Below, in pieces: positions 36,201-47,899 of a stretch of DNA of 64,000 bases (within the stretch, counting starts at the first letter, position 1; every line of letters starts with the position of its first letter). Source of the stretch: Allodiplogaster sudhausi (Eukaryota; Nematoda; Chromadorea; Rhabditida; Diplogasteridae); the NCBI GenBank assembly GCA_945643635.1, contig CALZFC010000017.1:1826501-1890500 (forward strand), given 5' to 3'. Under the pieces are notes generated by a model that searched no databases, was not told the DNA's origin, and saw nothing but the letters and a program-made list of their open reading frames with translations. The position numbers and the translations under genes were made by a program.

Positions 36201-37190
36201 CCAGGCAAGGCTACTCATACCATATGTACATGCGTGCATCATGATTTGTTTTTATCGTACTTTGTCTTCTTCAATTGAGCACCTCATAGAACACATAAAT
36301 GTGTTTGTACATTCGTCTAGCTTTCGTTTAGAACAGTTTCGAAGATTAAAGCTTTGTTGTTTGGTCACTTAGCCATTCTATACACAGGACGTCCCATTGT
36401 CTGAAAGAATATTGTCATTGGTCTCGAATGAAAGTTGAAGTTCAATCTTATGATAGGTTGCGCGCCCTCTTTACTCACTAATTATCTCTTTCTCACTCTA
36501 GCTTCCTCCTTCTTTTTCTTTCTCTATGTCTCCAGCTCTCAACCCCCTTCTAACCTTTCCAGACATGTCTATAGAAATTGTTGCATCGCTTGACAGAGTG
36601 GTTCAAGTTATTCTTTATATGCTCGGTCGATCATTGGCTAGCAATGAATCGTTTGATGGTTCAAGCGGCAAGAAAATATATTTAGTGTTAAGCAAAAACA
36701 AAAATTCGCATGCCTAATTTGTTACAATTGTTTACAAATCTTATATCTGCGCACCTCGCTCTCGCTTGTAGCCGTAGAACTCTGGACGATTAGCAAGAGA
36801 AACAACGACCGTAATTCCTCTTGATTCAGCATCGCTCTGAGACCGTAGTGTGCGAATGTTAGTTTTGATTTTATAACGATAAACAATCAAATAGGCTAGC
36901 CTATGCATCATAGCATGAGTTTACTAAGAGGCATACCGAAGGCATGGAGAAAAAAAATGTCATTTTTGCCATTTATTTTTTCTTCTTCTTTAGGGAAGCA
37001 ATGACTATTTTGCTTTCCTTTCTCATTCTACTCTTGCATGTCTAATTTCCAAGACTCGGGGCAGTTCCAGCATATTAGTCCTCGAAGAAAGAAAGCTTCT
37101 TGAGAATCAAAAGATGGCTGACATTGAATTCGGTTGTAATAAGGAAAGAAAAACATAATGGGTTCATGTGAAAGTTCTACGACTTATTTT
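36201..37190. other. Intergenic, no gene seen
   Basis: AT-rich sequence with short pyrimidine tracts (near 36480-36530 and 36960-37020). Open frames are short, lack splice-linked continuation and resemble no neighbour. Nothing further is supported. Confidence 0.5.
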
Positions 37191-37194
37191 TTTT

Positions 37195-37390
37195 AATGCA
37201 GAGAGCTGTATTAGCGCGAATGTGCGCCCATCTCAGCATGTCTCACCGAGCTCTCGAAATTTAAATCTCGCACAGCTCGCCGAAATCGCGTTTTCAGACT
37301 CCCGGACCAATTCCAATGGTTTCGCTGTGTTAGAAAATACCTATAAAGAGTCTTATGAGCGAAATTTATTTTTGTCCCGGCCATTTTCAT
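37195..37390. repeat. End fragment of a foldback repeat
   Basis: Matches one end of the elements at 44545-45415 and 62336-63372: shared segments include GCGAATGTGCG, CCGAGCTCTCGAA and TTTTCAGACTCCCGG. Only about 190 bp is present, next to the 5' flank of receptor 2. Confidence 0.6.
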
Positions 37391-37564
37391 ATTCTCGCAA
37401 ATTGCAACATACATACCTATGTATGTAGATTGGTAAAGAAAGATATGTCCTTTAATTTATGTTATTATTTCCTGAATTGTACATTTTTTTCTTTATCTAA
37501 CCTTCGTCACTATTTGCTTAAGGAAATCGTGGAGATCCCTTTAGAACACACATAAAATTGCACA

Positions 37565-37739
37565 GAAAATTGTCATTATTCCCATAAATAACTTTCACAC
37601 TGGCAATGTGAATATTGTTTTCAATGTTGTCATTTGTCGTCGAGGAGACATTAATTCTCATGGCGACCATCCTCAGACAGGCTCTCTTAACATTTTTGTA
37701 CATACGATATAAATAGGCACAGTATTTCATAGGTGGCCG
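37565..37739 (+). promoter_or_regulatory. Conserved 5' block of receptor 2
   Basis: A block starting ATTATTCCCATAAATAACTTTCACAC and including GGCGACCATCCTCAGA is shared with the flanks of the receptors at 40836, 48784 and 61982. Close to the start it has CGATATAAATAGGCA, a TATA-like element, then TTTCATAG|GTGG nine bases before the ATG, which resembles a trans-splice acceptor. The promoter role is inferred from conservation and position. Confidence 0.5.
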
Positions 37740-40022
37740 ATGCTTCCGTTAGAAGAGGCCTTGACGATCACAGCTACCGCTCTAGCAATTTGCACGAATG
37801 GCTTCTTGTCCTTCCTTACTCTCCAGTCTCCAGCACGCGCGAACATCGGCAACTACCGGCTTCTGCTGCTCGCATTCTCCATCTCAAACACGATCGTCGC
37901 TCTCGGACATGCTATCATTAGACCGGTAGGGAATAGGTTTGAATTATGCCTGGAATATGTCTGATTTTTCATTAAAAGATATATATAAGGCATATTTTCT
38001 AGATAAATATTTGAGCTCTTTTCATTCAATGTCTGTGAAAGTTTCAGGTAATATACCTAACAGAGAACAGTGTTCTCTTCTTCTCCGAACTCGCTCCTCG
38101 TCTACCGTACTCTGGCGGTAAAGTGGCATGCACGATCTTCCTTTTTTTTCTTCTACCAGACCTTCAGTCTGCTCGCGCTCCACTTTCTCTACCGATACAA
38201 CTCCATTTGCGGGTGCCGATGCCTTTTGTTAATAAAACATTTACAAAAACATATGTATATAAATAAAAAAAATTTTTCATTTTGATGCAGACCTTCATGC
38301 CTACAATGGACAAGCGGCGTTCGCCTGTGGAAGGGTTGCATGCTGATTGGAAGCTGCGCGCTCGTATTCAATGTACCTTTTACAGTGCTCAGCAGTGTCG
38401 CCTGCGAGATGACGACATATGCTGAAGAGGTGGCCCTCCGTTTTCACGTACATAGATTATATGTAACACCGTTTAGACATTCGCCAAGCTTCCAGTAAAA
38501 GAGCAATACGACTTGGACGTCTTTCGTCACACATATTATGCCGTCCTTGTAAAAGTAAATTTATTTATTTTTCCTTTCAATTATACTATATTTCCCGTGT
38601 TCTACAAATCTTCTACTTTCAAGATTCCAAACGCAGACGGAGACCTTGTGCTAAACACGTCAAACCTGCTTGTGCTCGCAGGGAGCAGCTCAACCATGAT
38701 GTGCTTGTTTTCATTTGCCTTTAGATTTTTTTCTCGTTCCTTGTCAAATATTTTTGGCAAATATTTGTTTTGAGCATATAAGTAATAAGGATGACCCTCC
38801 GGACTACCTGTACATTACTAATTCGAATTTATTACTGTACTTTTGGGCTTCCTTCTGGAAGCATTTTGTCATCCTTTTGTGTTTTGACCCGGTCTGAGTC
38901 AGTGTTTGCTGTGTGTTCCGTGTGTGCGGGTGGCTTCTTCTGCTGTTCCCCCTTCTTCCACGTGTTCTGCCTTAATCGTCGTCGACCTTTCTGGCATCTC
39001 CGCTGTCACTCACCTCTGGCTTCTTTTGTCAGGTTCCATTTATCTGTGAATAAATGTGTTGTTGTGTTTCTCCTTGAAAGGGCAATTTGGTAAATTGTAG
39101 ACGTTCAAGGAATTGTAACCTCAGGGATACGGGTAATTCACGGAGAAGTTGTTGGTATTTGGGAGTGAGGGAAGTTGTTGTGGTTTAAGAAGGAGAAATA
39201 ATGTGCCCTTGAGCAGAGTCTCGGTTTGTGTGCCATTTATTGTCTGCCTGTCTCCCCACCCTTCCGGTCATCTACCCTCAACCCTTCTTGCTCCGGTCAC
39301 TCAGGGAAGTGTTAAAAGGAATTATTCCCAAAAATTTCTGATATTCCTTATCTTTAAACTACTCTATTTTGTTCATAATCACCTTCGGCGTCATCATCTT
39401 TTGTATCATCCGAATTCGTCACTCTTTCAAAACGATCCAAATGTCCGAGAGGACGCGCGAGCTGCATCTGCAGCTCTTCACGGCCCTCCTCCTTCAGGTA
39501 GCCACAAATCAAGACAGAAAAGAACCGCCAACCCAAATCAACCTTTAAAAAAGTACAATTAACATGGCCTGATTTTCAGACATTCATTCCTACCGTGTTT
39601 TCCTATTTCCCATTACTCGTGATTGCATTGGTTCCATTCACAGGTTTGAGAATACATGACATTTTTGTAGAGGACAGCTAACTGCATACATAAATCCCTG
39701 TTTCAGGCGTAAATCTTGGCAACACGGGCACTCTACTCGTCCGGGTCACCTTTATGTTCTCAATCACCGACCCGCTTATCGTGATTTTCTTTGTCAGATG
39801 TCTGCGAGTCCAGGCGAGACCGTATCATTGGTGTTTTAAACGAGACAGTTTTTACAAGGAGGACATTGTTAAAGCATTTTAGTTCTCTCAAAATGTGCAT
39901 AATATTAGGTCACCGCCCGCATGTCGTTTCTCTTCGAATTCTTTAATGCTCACTCGAGTAACACAAGGCAAACTGCAGCAATTGAGTCAGCATTCTCGAC
40001 AAGGAGTATTACTCTGGTGTAA
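37740..40022 (+). pseudogene. Str-type receptor 2, broken
   Basis: Nine-exon layout as in receptor 1, from ATG at 37740 (MLPLEEALTITATALAICTN) to TAA at 40020-40022. Exon 1 37740-37925, exon 2 38048-38212, exon 3 38291-38429, exon 4 38477-38554, exon 5 from 38624, exons 6-9 between 39380 and 40022. Two lesions: exon 2 is 165 nt instead of 164 because of one extra T in a run of eight at 38142-38149, which shifts TM3 out of frame. The exon-6 acceptor, CAG|TGACC in the others, here reads CATAATCACC. A 0.6-kb insertion lies in intron 5. The T-run change alone could be an assembly error, but the lost acceptor argues for a real pseudogene. Intron 8 uses a GC donor. Confidence 0.75.
38742..39350. 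mobile_element. About 0.6-kb insertion in intron 5 of receptor 2
   Basis: The flanking intron sequence (TTTTTTCTCGTTCCTT on the left, ACTACTCTATTTTGTT on the right) is contiguous in the sister gene near 41915-41950, so the intervening DNA is inserted. It contains GAATAAATGTGTTGTTGTG near 39048, like a polyadenylation region, which would suit a solo long terminal repeat. The ends could not be matched. Confidence 0.45.
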
Positions 40023-40241
40023 TAATTATAATTATTTTTCTTAACTCATTATTATATAATATATATTTCTTTATATTCATTCGCTTGAATTAGCAATTTG
40101 ATATTGCATATGATATTTCACTTGTTTTGAATAATTTCACAATTTGCTGCGCTACTCTTGTATTCAATAAGACAAATGAAGTGTGATAAATCTACATGGT
40201 TGAAGAAATGAATCTATGATGTATGTAGAGCTTGTCGTTTT

Positions 40242-40285
<44 letters not shown>

Positions 40286-40670
40286 TCATATGTATGGAGT
40301 TTTATACTACATATGATACCCAGTCATGTTTAGCTTCCTTCTTTGGCGAACATTTCACAATTTCCCACTATTATTGAATTAAATTAGATAAATACTGATT
40401 GCCATGGCAACTTTTGCGTAACCAATGCCTGTAGAAAAGAGAATGAAACAGGCCCTCATTGTCAGCCATCTTTTTTTACTTTCAAATTTGACCAATATAT
40501 GTACATGCGTGAATATTTGTGCGAACAGCCGTGCCCTTTATGTGTTTGCTTCTAACATTCCTAAATTGCACTGCACCCATATGTACTAAATAGATCATTA
40601 TTCTAATTTAGGTTGCCATTTGTGTAAGATAATCGAGTTTGATACTTTTGGAAACAAAGAATATTATTAT
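40023..40670. other. Intergenic with an (AT)n run
   Basis: No gene. An alternating AT stretch lies at about 40240-40280. There are CAGGCCCTCA and TGGCAACTTTTGCG blocks that recur at 52.7, 54.9 and 61.45 kb in the flanks of other receptors, so this is family flank DNA. Confidence 0.5.
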
Positions 40671-40674
40671 TATT

Positions 40675-40835
40675 ATTATTCCCATGAATGACTTTCACAC
40701 TATGTGAAAAAATTTTAATGTTGTCTCATGTCGTAGAGGATTCATTAATCCTCATGGCGACCAGCATCCGATTGGCTGTCCTAATATTTTTTTATACATA
40801 CGACGTAAATAGGCATAATATTTAATAAGTGATCG
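40675..40835 (+). promoter_or_regulatory. Conserved 5' block of receptor 3
   Basis: Contains ATTCCCATGAATGACTTTCA and CCTCATGGCGACCA as at 37.6 kb, then CGACGTAAATAGGCATAAT just upstream of the start. Inferred promoter. Confidence 0.5.
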
Positions 40836-42632
40836 ATGCTGCGTCCGTTAGAAGAGGCATTGACGGTCACAGCTGCCGTTCTAGCAATCTGTACGAACGG
40901 CCTGCTGGCCTCCCTGACTCTCCAGTCTCCAGCGCGCGCGAGCATCGGCAACTACCGGCATCTGCTGCTCGCATTCTACATCTCAAACATGATGCTCGCA
41001 CTTAGTCATGCTATCGTTAGGCCGGTAAGAATATAAATATGTATGTAGATGCCTCTATTAAAGCTTTTTTTATTAGACAAAATATCCAGCCCATATGAAC
41101 TAGACAAATGTTTGAGCTCTTTTCTTCCGATGCCAAATAATGTTTCCAGGTAATATATCGCAGAGAACAGTCTCCTTTTCTTCTCCGAACTCGCACCTCG
41201 ACTACCCTATTTTGGCGGTGAAGTGGCATGCATGGTCTTCCTATTCCTCTTCTACCAATCTTACAGTCTGCTTGCGCTCCACTTTCTATACCGATACAAC
41301 GCCATTTGCGGGTGCCAATTGCTTTCATAAATACTATTGTTACTGAAAATTGCAAAGCAAATGTATATAGAAGAAGATTATGTACTTGTATTGTTTTCTT
41401 TTTAATCTAGACCAGCCTGGCTACGATGGTTAAGCTGCGTTCGCTTCTGGAAGGTTTGCACGCTGATTGGAGCCGGCGCGCTTTTATTCAATGCATCCCA
41501 AACATTGCTCTATTACTTCGCCTGCGAGAAGACGCCATATGCTGAAGATGTGATTCCGCTCTCACGTAGTAATATCTATGCAATCATCATAGATCGTAAT
41601 AAGTATTAAATCACTTCTTCACCAACTAAAAGTTCAAATAATCTTTTGGAACAAATTTTAATCATACACCATTTAGACATTCGCCAAACTTCCACTAAAA
41701 GAGCAGTACGACTTGGACATCTTTCGTCACACTTATTTTGCCATACTTGTCAAAGTAAGTGCGTTCTTTCCAAATGTACCATATTCTATCTCCTGCTTTC
41801 AAGATACCCAATGCTAACGGAGACCTTGTGCTGAACACATCGAATCTGGTAGTGCTCGCAGGGAACAACTTAATGGCGATGGGTCTGTTTTCATTTGTCC
41901 ATATGTTTTTTTTCTCGTTCCTTCTCTTTACATTACTCTATTTTGTGTTCAGTGACCAGCGGCGTTATCGTCATTTGCATCATTCGAATTCGGCACGCCT
42001 TCAAAACAATCAAAATGTCGGAGAAGACGCGCGAGCTGCATCGACAGCTCTTCACCGCGCTCCTCCTTCAGGTAACCACAAAACGAGACGCAAAAGAGCG
42101 TCAACCTAAATCATCCGGGAAACAACGGATCTCCAGCTTTTCAGATACTCATTCCTACCGTCTTTTCCTATGTCCCAGCAATCATGGTTGTATGGGCTAC
42201 ATTGACAGGTTAGACAGTCGAGACATTCCAGATAGCACAGACCGTTCTCCCTAGCATGTTCGAGAGTAATTTCCGGTATAGAACTATCAAAAAATCCTTC
42301 TGCCAGGCGTAAATCTTGGCAACATGGGCACAGTACTCATCCGGCTCACCGTCATCTTCCCAATTATTGACCCCGTTATCGTTATCTTCTTTATCAGATG
42401 CATGCGAGTCCAGGCAAGCCGATACGATCGGTATTTTAAACGAGCCGGAGTTTTTTTAAGGAAAAATAATAATTTTAGCTCTTTTTATGTTTAAACAATC
42501 TGCTTAACATATCAGGTCACCGCTCGCATGTCGTTTCTATCCGAATTCGCTAGAGCTTTGAAGAAAAAAGAGGTGGCGATGGTAGCACCTGCTCCAGCGT
42601 TTACGTCTACGAGTATTATTCTTGCCTCTTAA
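40836..42632 (+). pseudogene. Str-type receptor 3, 2-nt deletion in exon 2
   Basis: Nine exons from MLRPLEEALTVTAAVLAICT at 40836 to TAA ending at 42632. Exon 1 40836-41024, exon 2 41150-41311, then exons 3-9 with the family splice sites, including GTCCAG|GCAAGC at intron 8. Exon 2 is 162 nt against 164 in the intact genes: where they read GTAATATACCTGACGGAGAA this copy reads GTAATATATCGCAGAGAA. The frame is lost from there through TM3. All other exons are open and well preserved (HAFKTIKMSEKTRELH, VFSYVPAIMVVW, IIDPVIVIFFI), so the break is recent. Confidence 0.8.
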
Positions 42633-42739
42633 TTATAAACATTATTTTTGACATTTTATTTGATGTATAAACTTGTTGTTAGCAATAATAAAGCGCTAAG
42701 CGTTGCTTTGTAACAGAATTTTTTTCAAAGCTTCCATGC

Positions 42740-43345
42740 ACTTTCCGAATTACCCAAGCTTGAGGTATGCAAATTGTAAAAACAGCGACAATACGTTACG
42801 ACTTTCGCACCTGATTCATTCACTTACCAAAAATATTTCTATTTCTGTCTCGGGGCCGGGAAACATTCCAGAAAAAGTCCAAACGGTACCAAGGTCTACC
42901 ACGGCAGTGGAAACCTTACAAAGGATTCTGAATGAGGCTCTGGGAACACTTCAGCAGATTTCAGAATAAGCTGCATTCCGTTCCCGGCTCTTAGAACAAT
43001 CCAGAAGTAAACGAGAGGGGTCAACGTCTCCCCAATGCCCTACTAACATATTCCGAAAGGAGCCGACTTCCGTTCCGGGCCCTGGATTTCTTCAAAAGAT
43101 TAAAGAAGAGGCCGTATTCCGTTCATAGCTTCTGGAGCATTCAAGAAGATTATGGAAAGGGTGACTTCAACCGGGCCCTGGCACTTGAACATCGAATTTT
43201 CCATAACATTAGGAAGGGTCCTAGAACATACCAGAATATAGCGAAGGGGAATAACGTCTGCCCACCGGCCGGGGAACATTTCAGAAAGTTTCAAATGGAG
43301 CCTGTATTTCGTTCCCGCTTCTATAATACTTTAGAAAGAGTATAA
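42740..43345. repeat. Decayed minisatellite rich in TTCnnGAA units (1)
   Basis: Diverged repeats of roughly 60-80 bp sharing CCGTTCCCGG-like and ACATTCCAGAA-like segments (42865, 42967, 43055, 43120, 43275, 43310). Inverted GAA/TTC pairs such as TTCCAGAA, TTCAAGAA and GGAACATTTCAGAAAG recur, the elementary unit of heat-shock elements. The second array, at 51485-52310, has the same kind of repeat. Any small open frame here is repeat, not a gene. Confidence 0.6.
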
Positions 43346-43540
43346 ATATGTCTGGAATAGGTTTCCTCATTTGCGCCAGTCAGCTTTATTTAATTTTTTT
43401 TTTGGGTATCGAAATGACAAACAGGAATTATTTTTATTATTTTCTTATATGAAGCAACTTCCTACTTAAACTTCCTTCCAGGCATCATAGTCGGGAGTAT
43501 GAGTCAACAAATTCTCCTGCACATGAACGTTTCTAGATAG

Positions 43541-44075
43541 TACATATGGCAGAGAATACTATCGTTTTCTTCTCCGAACTCGCTCCTCGACTACCGAATT
43601 CTGGTGGTAAAGTTGCACGGCCCTCGTTTTTCTCTTCTACCAGACGTTCAGTCTGCTCGCGGTCCACTTTCTCTACCGATACAACGCCATTTGCGGGTGC
43701 CGATTACATTCTATTGTTGAATAATATTGTCAACAAAAAGTTTTGCAATATGCATTTGTCCTTTCTTTTTCATGCAGACCGGCCTGGCTACGATGGACAA
43801 CCGGCATTCGCCTTTGGAAGGCTTGCACGCTGAATGGAGCCGGCACGCTCCTTTTCAATGCACTTGTTGAACCTGGTCAATGTCATCTGCAAGAAAACGC
43901 CATATGCTGAAGAGGTGGTTCCGTTTTCATGTAGCAACGCAATAAATATTGAATCCTTTCTACATAAATACAAGAATGTATTGACCAACTATGAGATGAA
44001 GGTTTAGCGTCTATCATCAATTGGAAAAATTTCAAATCACACACCGTTTAGAGATTCTCTATGCCTTTTTCATGC
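43541..44075 (+). pseudogene. Receptor fragment (exons 2-4)
   Basis: 43541-43702 is a receptor exon 2 (AENTIVFFSELAPRLP) with missing bases after GGKVA that break the frame. 43778-43914 is exon 3 (PAWLRWTTGIRLWKACTL), two nt short. A scrap of exon 4 follows near 44050 (CCGTTTAGAGATTC). Exons 1 and 5-9 are absent. Confidence 0.75.
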
Positions 44076-44079
44076 CCCC

Positions 44080-44540
44080 CTTTCTTCCACTGATGACTAT
44101 TCTTCCAGATGGGGATGACTTTCAATCTCTCTACAAAAGACTAATGTCGTGCTTGTCGGACATCCTCCTCCGTTTTACTTTCTCAATTCGTGAAAGCCGC
44201 TCTCTGCCGCTTCCACATTTCGTGTCCTGCGGCATTCCATCTCTTTTTCCGTTTATTTTATTTCCTTTTATCTATTGCTTGGTTACCTGATTATGACTCA
44301 GTTTCTTGAAGTTTTGCTTAATGTAATCTCATCAAGCTTCTGCGATAAACACATATGTAAATGCATAATTACACCATTCCCGTTGTCGTCTTTGTCAAAT
44401 TCTTTGACACCATGCGTGTCTGCCTTGCTATGACAAGGATACTATTTATGTGGTCTAGAAGAAAAGATAGAAGCCGACACTCTGATGAACTAAATAATTT
44501 TCTAGTATTAATCTACACAAGTTCAATGTCTAACGAATTT
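44080..44540. other. Intergenic, only receptor scraps
   Basis: No gene. A short piece near 44372-44402 (CATTCCCGTTGTCGTCTTTGTCAAAT) resembles the end of receptor exon 8. The rest is unrecognised. Confidence 0.45.
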
Positions 44541-44544
44541 TAAA

Positions 44545-45415
44545 ATATTCAATTTTTAAGTCGCAGTGGTCACTAGACTTTGGAGAGGTATTGTCTTATA
44601 TGGCATTTCATCAAGGGTTTTCTATCTGATTTTGTAGAGCTGAAAATTCTCTTTCGAATGAGCTATCGTATGTCAGATATCGAATAGCTCTTTAATGTTT
44701 ACCAGTCCTAAAACTGTTTAAATGGGCGGGGTTCAGCGCCTGCGGAGCGACGCTCACTTTGTCTGGGCGCTGCCCGCGCCGAAAGTGCAACTCAATCGAT
44801 AATCTGTCGAAAGGCAGCCGAGGGAATTCACTTTCAAGTTTTTAAATGCAATTTAAATGCAAAAGAAAGATTCTCGATAACGGGAAAAACGCTTGAAGTG
44901 AATAGTTTCGCAATACACTATGCCTTTCCAGAGGGATGAGATGATCTGTTTGTTATGACGTGCCCGAACATAAACCAAAGAAATGCTGCGCAGGAGCTGA
45001 ACTCAACAGTTTAAGGACTGGGAAACGTTAAAAAGCTCGTCGATATCTGACATCCGATAGCTCATTCGAAAGAGAATTTCAGCTATACGAAATGAGATAG
45101 AAAGCCCATGATAAAATGCCTTATAAGCCTTTTCAAGCCAAGTTCTAGAGGCCACAGCTACTCTAAAATTTAATATTTTAAAATTCTCCTTGAACAGAGT
45201 TCTAAAACAATATATTCTCCATTTATGGCAAAAATTTTATAGATATTACTTTGTTGTGCGCGAATCTGCGAACGCGAATGTGCGGACATCTTGGCATGTC
45301 TGACCGAATTTTAAATCCGGCACAACTCACCAAAATGGCGTTTTCAGGCTCCCAGACCCATTTCGCCGTGAGAAAAGTATAAAGAACTTTTGAGCGAAAT
45401 CTAATTTTGCCGGGT
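44545..45415. mobile_element. Foldback repeat, copy of the 62.3-63.4 kb element
   Basis: Internal inverted halves: GAGCTATCGTATGTCAGATATCG near 44660 pairs with CGATATCTGACATCCGATAGCTC near 45040. Its right end (GCGAATGTGCGGACATC to TTTTGCCGGGTC) matches the element in intron 1 of receptor 8. The left outer arm is missing. Confidence 0.65.
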
Positions 45416-45579
45416 CAACATTTTCTTCTCAAAAAAAAGAAGAATCATTGCTAAAATTCATAGGAATCATCACTGGAATATAAATTTACCACTTATTTTG
45501 AATGAATTTGCAATCAGTTCATTGTAGAGAGCATCTCATGCCTCCAGGATCCATTCGAGGTACATCTCGAGCTGAGATA

Positions 45580-45715
45580 TTAGGCTGATTGGGGGGCACT
45601 ATTGGAGGGGGGGTTCTACTAGAGGGAGGGGTTCTATTTTTCAATTACTTTATCAGACGGGGTACTATTAGAGGGGGGTTCTAATAAAGGGGGGGGGGGT
45701 ACTAATAGAGAAAAT
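45580..45715. repeat. G-run minisatellite
   Basis: Irregular repeats of CTACTAATAGAGGGGGGGTT type with runs of four to ten G. A related array is at 1740-1850 (TTCTAATAGAGGGAGGGG), and both end in TAATAGAGAAAATA. G-runs this long in an AT-rich region could form quadruplexes. Confidence 0.7.
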
Positions 45716-46197
45716 AGGTATGTGCGTTACTTCATATCTTTATGTTTGATCCTTTTAGAAACAAATAAAGTTGTTATTATTCATATGAATGACTCATTGA
45801 ATACAAATGTGCACATTATGTTCAATGTTAATCTAGGAAGAAAACAAACAGGATGTAAGGGGCACAAGTTTGTAGCAAAAAAGATTAAGGTTTTAAACTG
45901 AAGTAAGTTAGTTAGTATGGAAAAGAAGAAAGTTCTGCCCAACTTTTTCCAAAATTTGCCAAGCACATTGATATCGATGCCAAGAGACTTTTCTGTATTC
46001 TCCCCTCAAAATTCACTTGATTTAAGATATCCCGGTGCACGTATAATAAGATTCAAAAGTGCATCTCTAGCTCGCTCCTATACATAATCTGTCACTAAAC
46101 CGTATCATGATACCTGGCTCTTTTTTATTCATTATTATTCTTTATTTTCTATGTTATGCAACACGATTTTCTATGTTATTATAGGTTTTTCATCTGT

Positions 46198-47899
46198 TTA
46201 AGAGGGCCTGTCAGTATCGTTCGATCAAGGCCTGCCCTAGTAATTTTTTTTCGAAATTCTTCACCAAAATTGATTACAGTATACAACTCGACATGGTGAA
46301 CAAAATAGGCTATATTTCCAAGTTGAAAAAATTTTCCTCGCGAGACCCAGTACAGTAATCTTTAAAATTGCATTGATCATAAGTCGCTTCAACCTTATTA
46401 TTAGGCAACCATCTAGATATCATTGGATAGCTGATTGGACGGGCTTTAATTTTTATGGTGATGATGTTTTCATAAAATTTGATTTTGACCCTAAAATACG
46501 GCCCTAAACATTTTCGAGGTCCGTTTTTTGCTAAATTATGCACTTTACGTTAATTTCCCCACAACCGCTCCTATATATTCTTAAAGTGCTTGAAATTTGC
46601 TACAACATATGTCTCTTTCATAAGAATTAAGCGTCTCGGACGCAAGTTCCGTTGCGCTAGAACATGATCCTGTGTAAACTGTAACACCGTGCAAGCACAT
46701 TCTTCGATGCATAACTTCGCTCAATGTCAATATTACAAAATCGTAAGTATATCATCTAAGAGCTCTCACGGAGATCTTCAAATGTTGCATACATTATTTT
46801 ATTGAAAAGTTTCAATTTATATCAGAAATTTCGTTATGTACAATTTGAAGGTTTAAAAAACTACTTTAAGAACATTTTCGATTGTCAAAACATACATTAT
46901 AAGAAAGAGGATGAAATTTGCTACAAGATGAACCCCTTTGAATGGAATTCCATGCATACGATCTTTTGTTCTAAATCATAAAATTAGTGCCAGTAGCCTC
47001 GCTGTCATTTCGCCCAAGAATTCACACTTTAGGTTATTCGAATTAGAATATTCCAATCTTTTTTTTCTACAGTTTTTTCCCATAAGGCCTTGTTATCCTA
47101 CTCTTATGGCTTATAACAAAAGATCGAACGCATGGAATTCCATTGAAAGTGGTTCATCTTGTACTAAATTTCATCCTCTTTCTTAAGATGTATGTTTCGA
47201 AAGGCGAAAATGTTTTTAAAGTAGTTTTTTAAACCTTCTAATTGTACCTAACGAAATTTCTGATATAAATTGAAACTTTTCAATAAAATAATGTATGTAA
47301 CATTTGAAGATCTCCGTGAGAGCTCTTAGACGATATACTTACGATTTTGTAATATTGACATTGAGCGAAGTTATGCATCGAAGAATGTGCTTGCACGGTG
47401 TTACAGTTTACACTGGATCATGTTCTAGCGCAACGGAACCTGCGTCCGAGACGCTTAATTCTTATGAAAGAGACATATGTTGTAGCAAATTTCAAGCACT
47501 TTAAGCATATATAGGAGCGGTTGTGGGGAAATGAACGTAAAGTGCATAATTTAGCAAAAAACGGACCTCGAAAATGTTTAGGGCCGTATTTTAGGGTCAA
47601 AATCAAATTTTATGAAAACATCATCAACATGAAAATTAAAGCCCGTCCAATCGGCTATCCAATGATATCTAGATGGTTGTCTAATAATAAGTTTGAAGCG
47701 ACTTATGATAAATGCAATGTTAAAGATTACTGTACTGGGTCTCGCGCGGAAAATTTTTTTCAACTTTGAAATGTAGCCTATTTTGTTCACCATGTCGAGT
47801 TGTATTCTGTAATCAATTTTGGTGAAGAAATTCGAAAAAAAATTCCTAGTGCAGGCCATAATAGGGCCCTGCTCGAGTCTTACTGACATCCTCTCTTAA
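46198..47899. mobile_element. TTAA-flanked palindromic element (1.7 kb)
   Basis: Two inverted halves of about 840 bp around a centre near 47040, such as ATTGATTACAGTATACAACTC at 46270 against GAGTTGTATTCTGTAATCAAT at 47800. The ends read GAGGGCCTGTCAGTA and TACTGACATCCTCTC, bordered by TTAA at 46198-46201 and 47896-47899. The short open frames in it are mirror copies of each other and are not genes. Confidence 0.85.

Noticed and set aside
40236..40282. Regular repeat considered as a CRISPR array
   Set aside because: It is a simple AT microsatellite in a nuclear eukaryotic sequence; no spacers.
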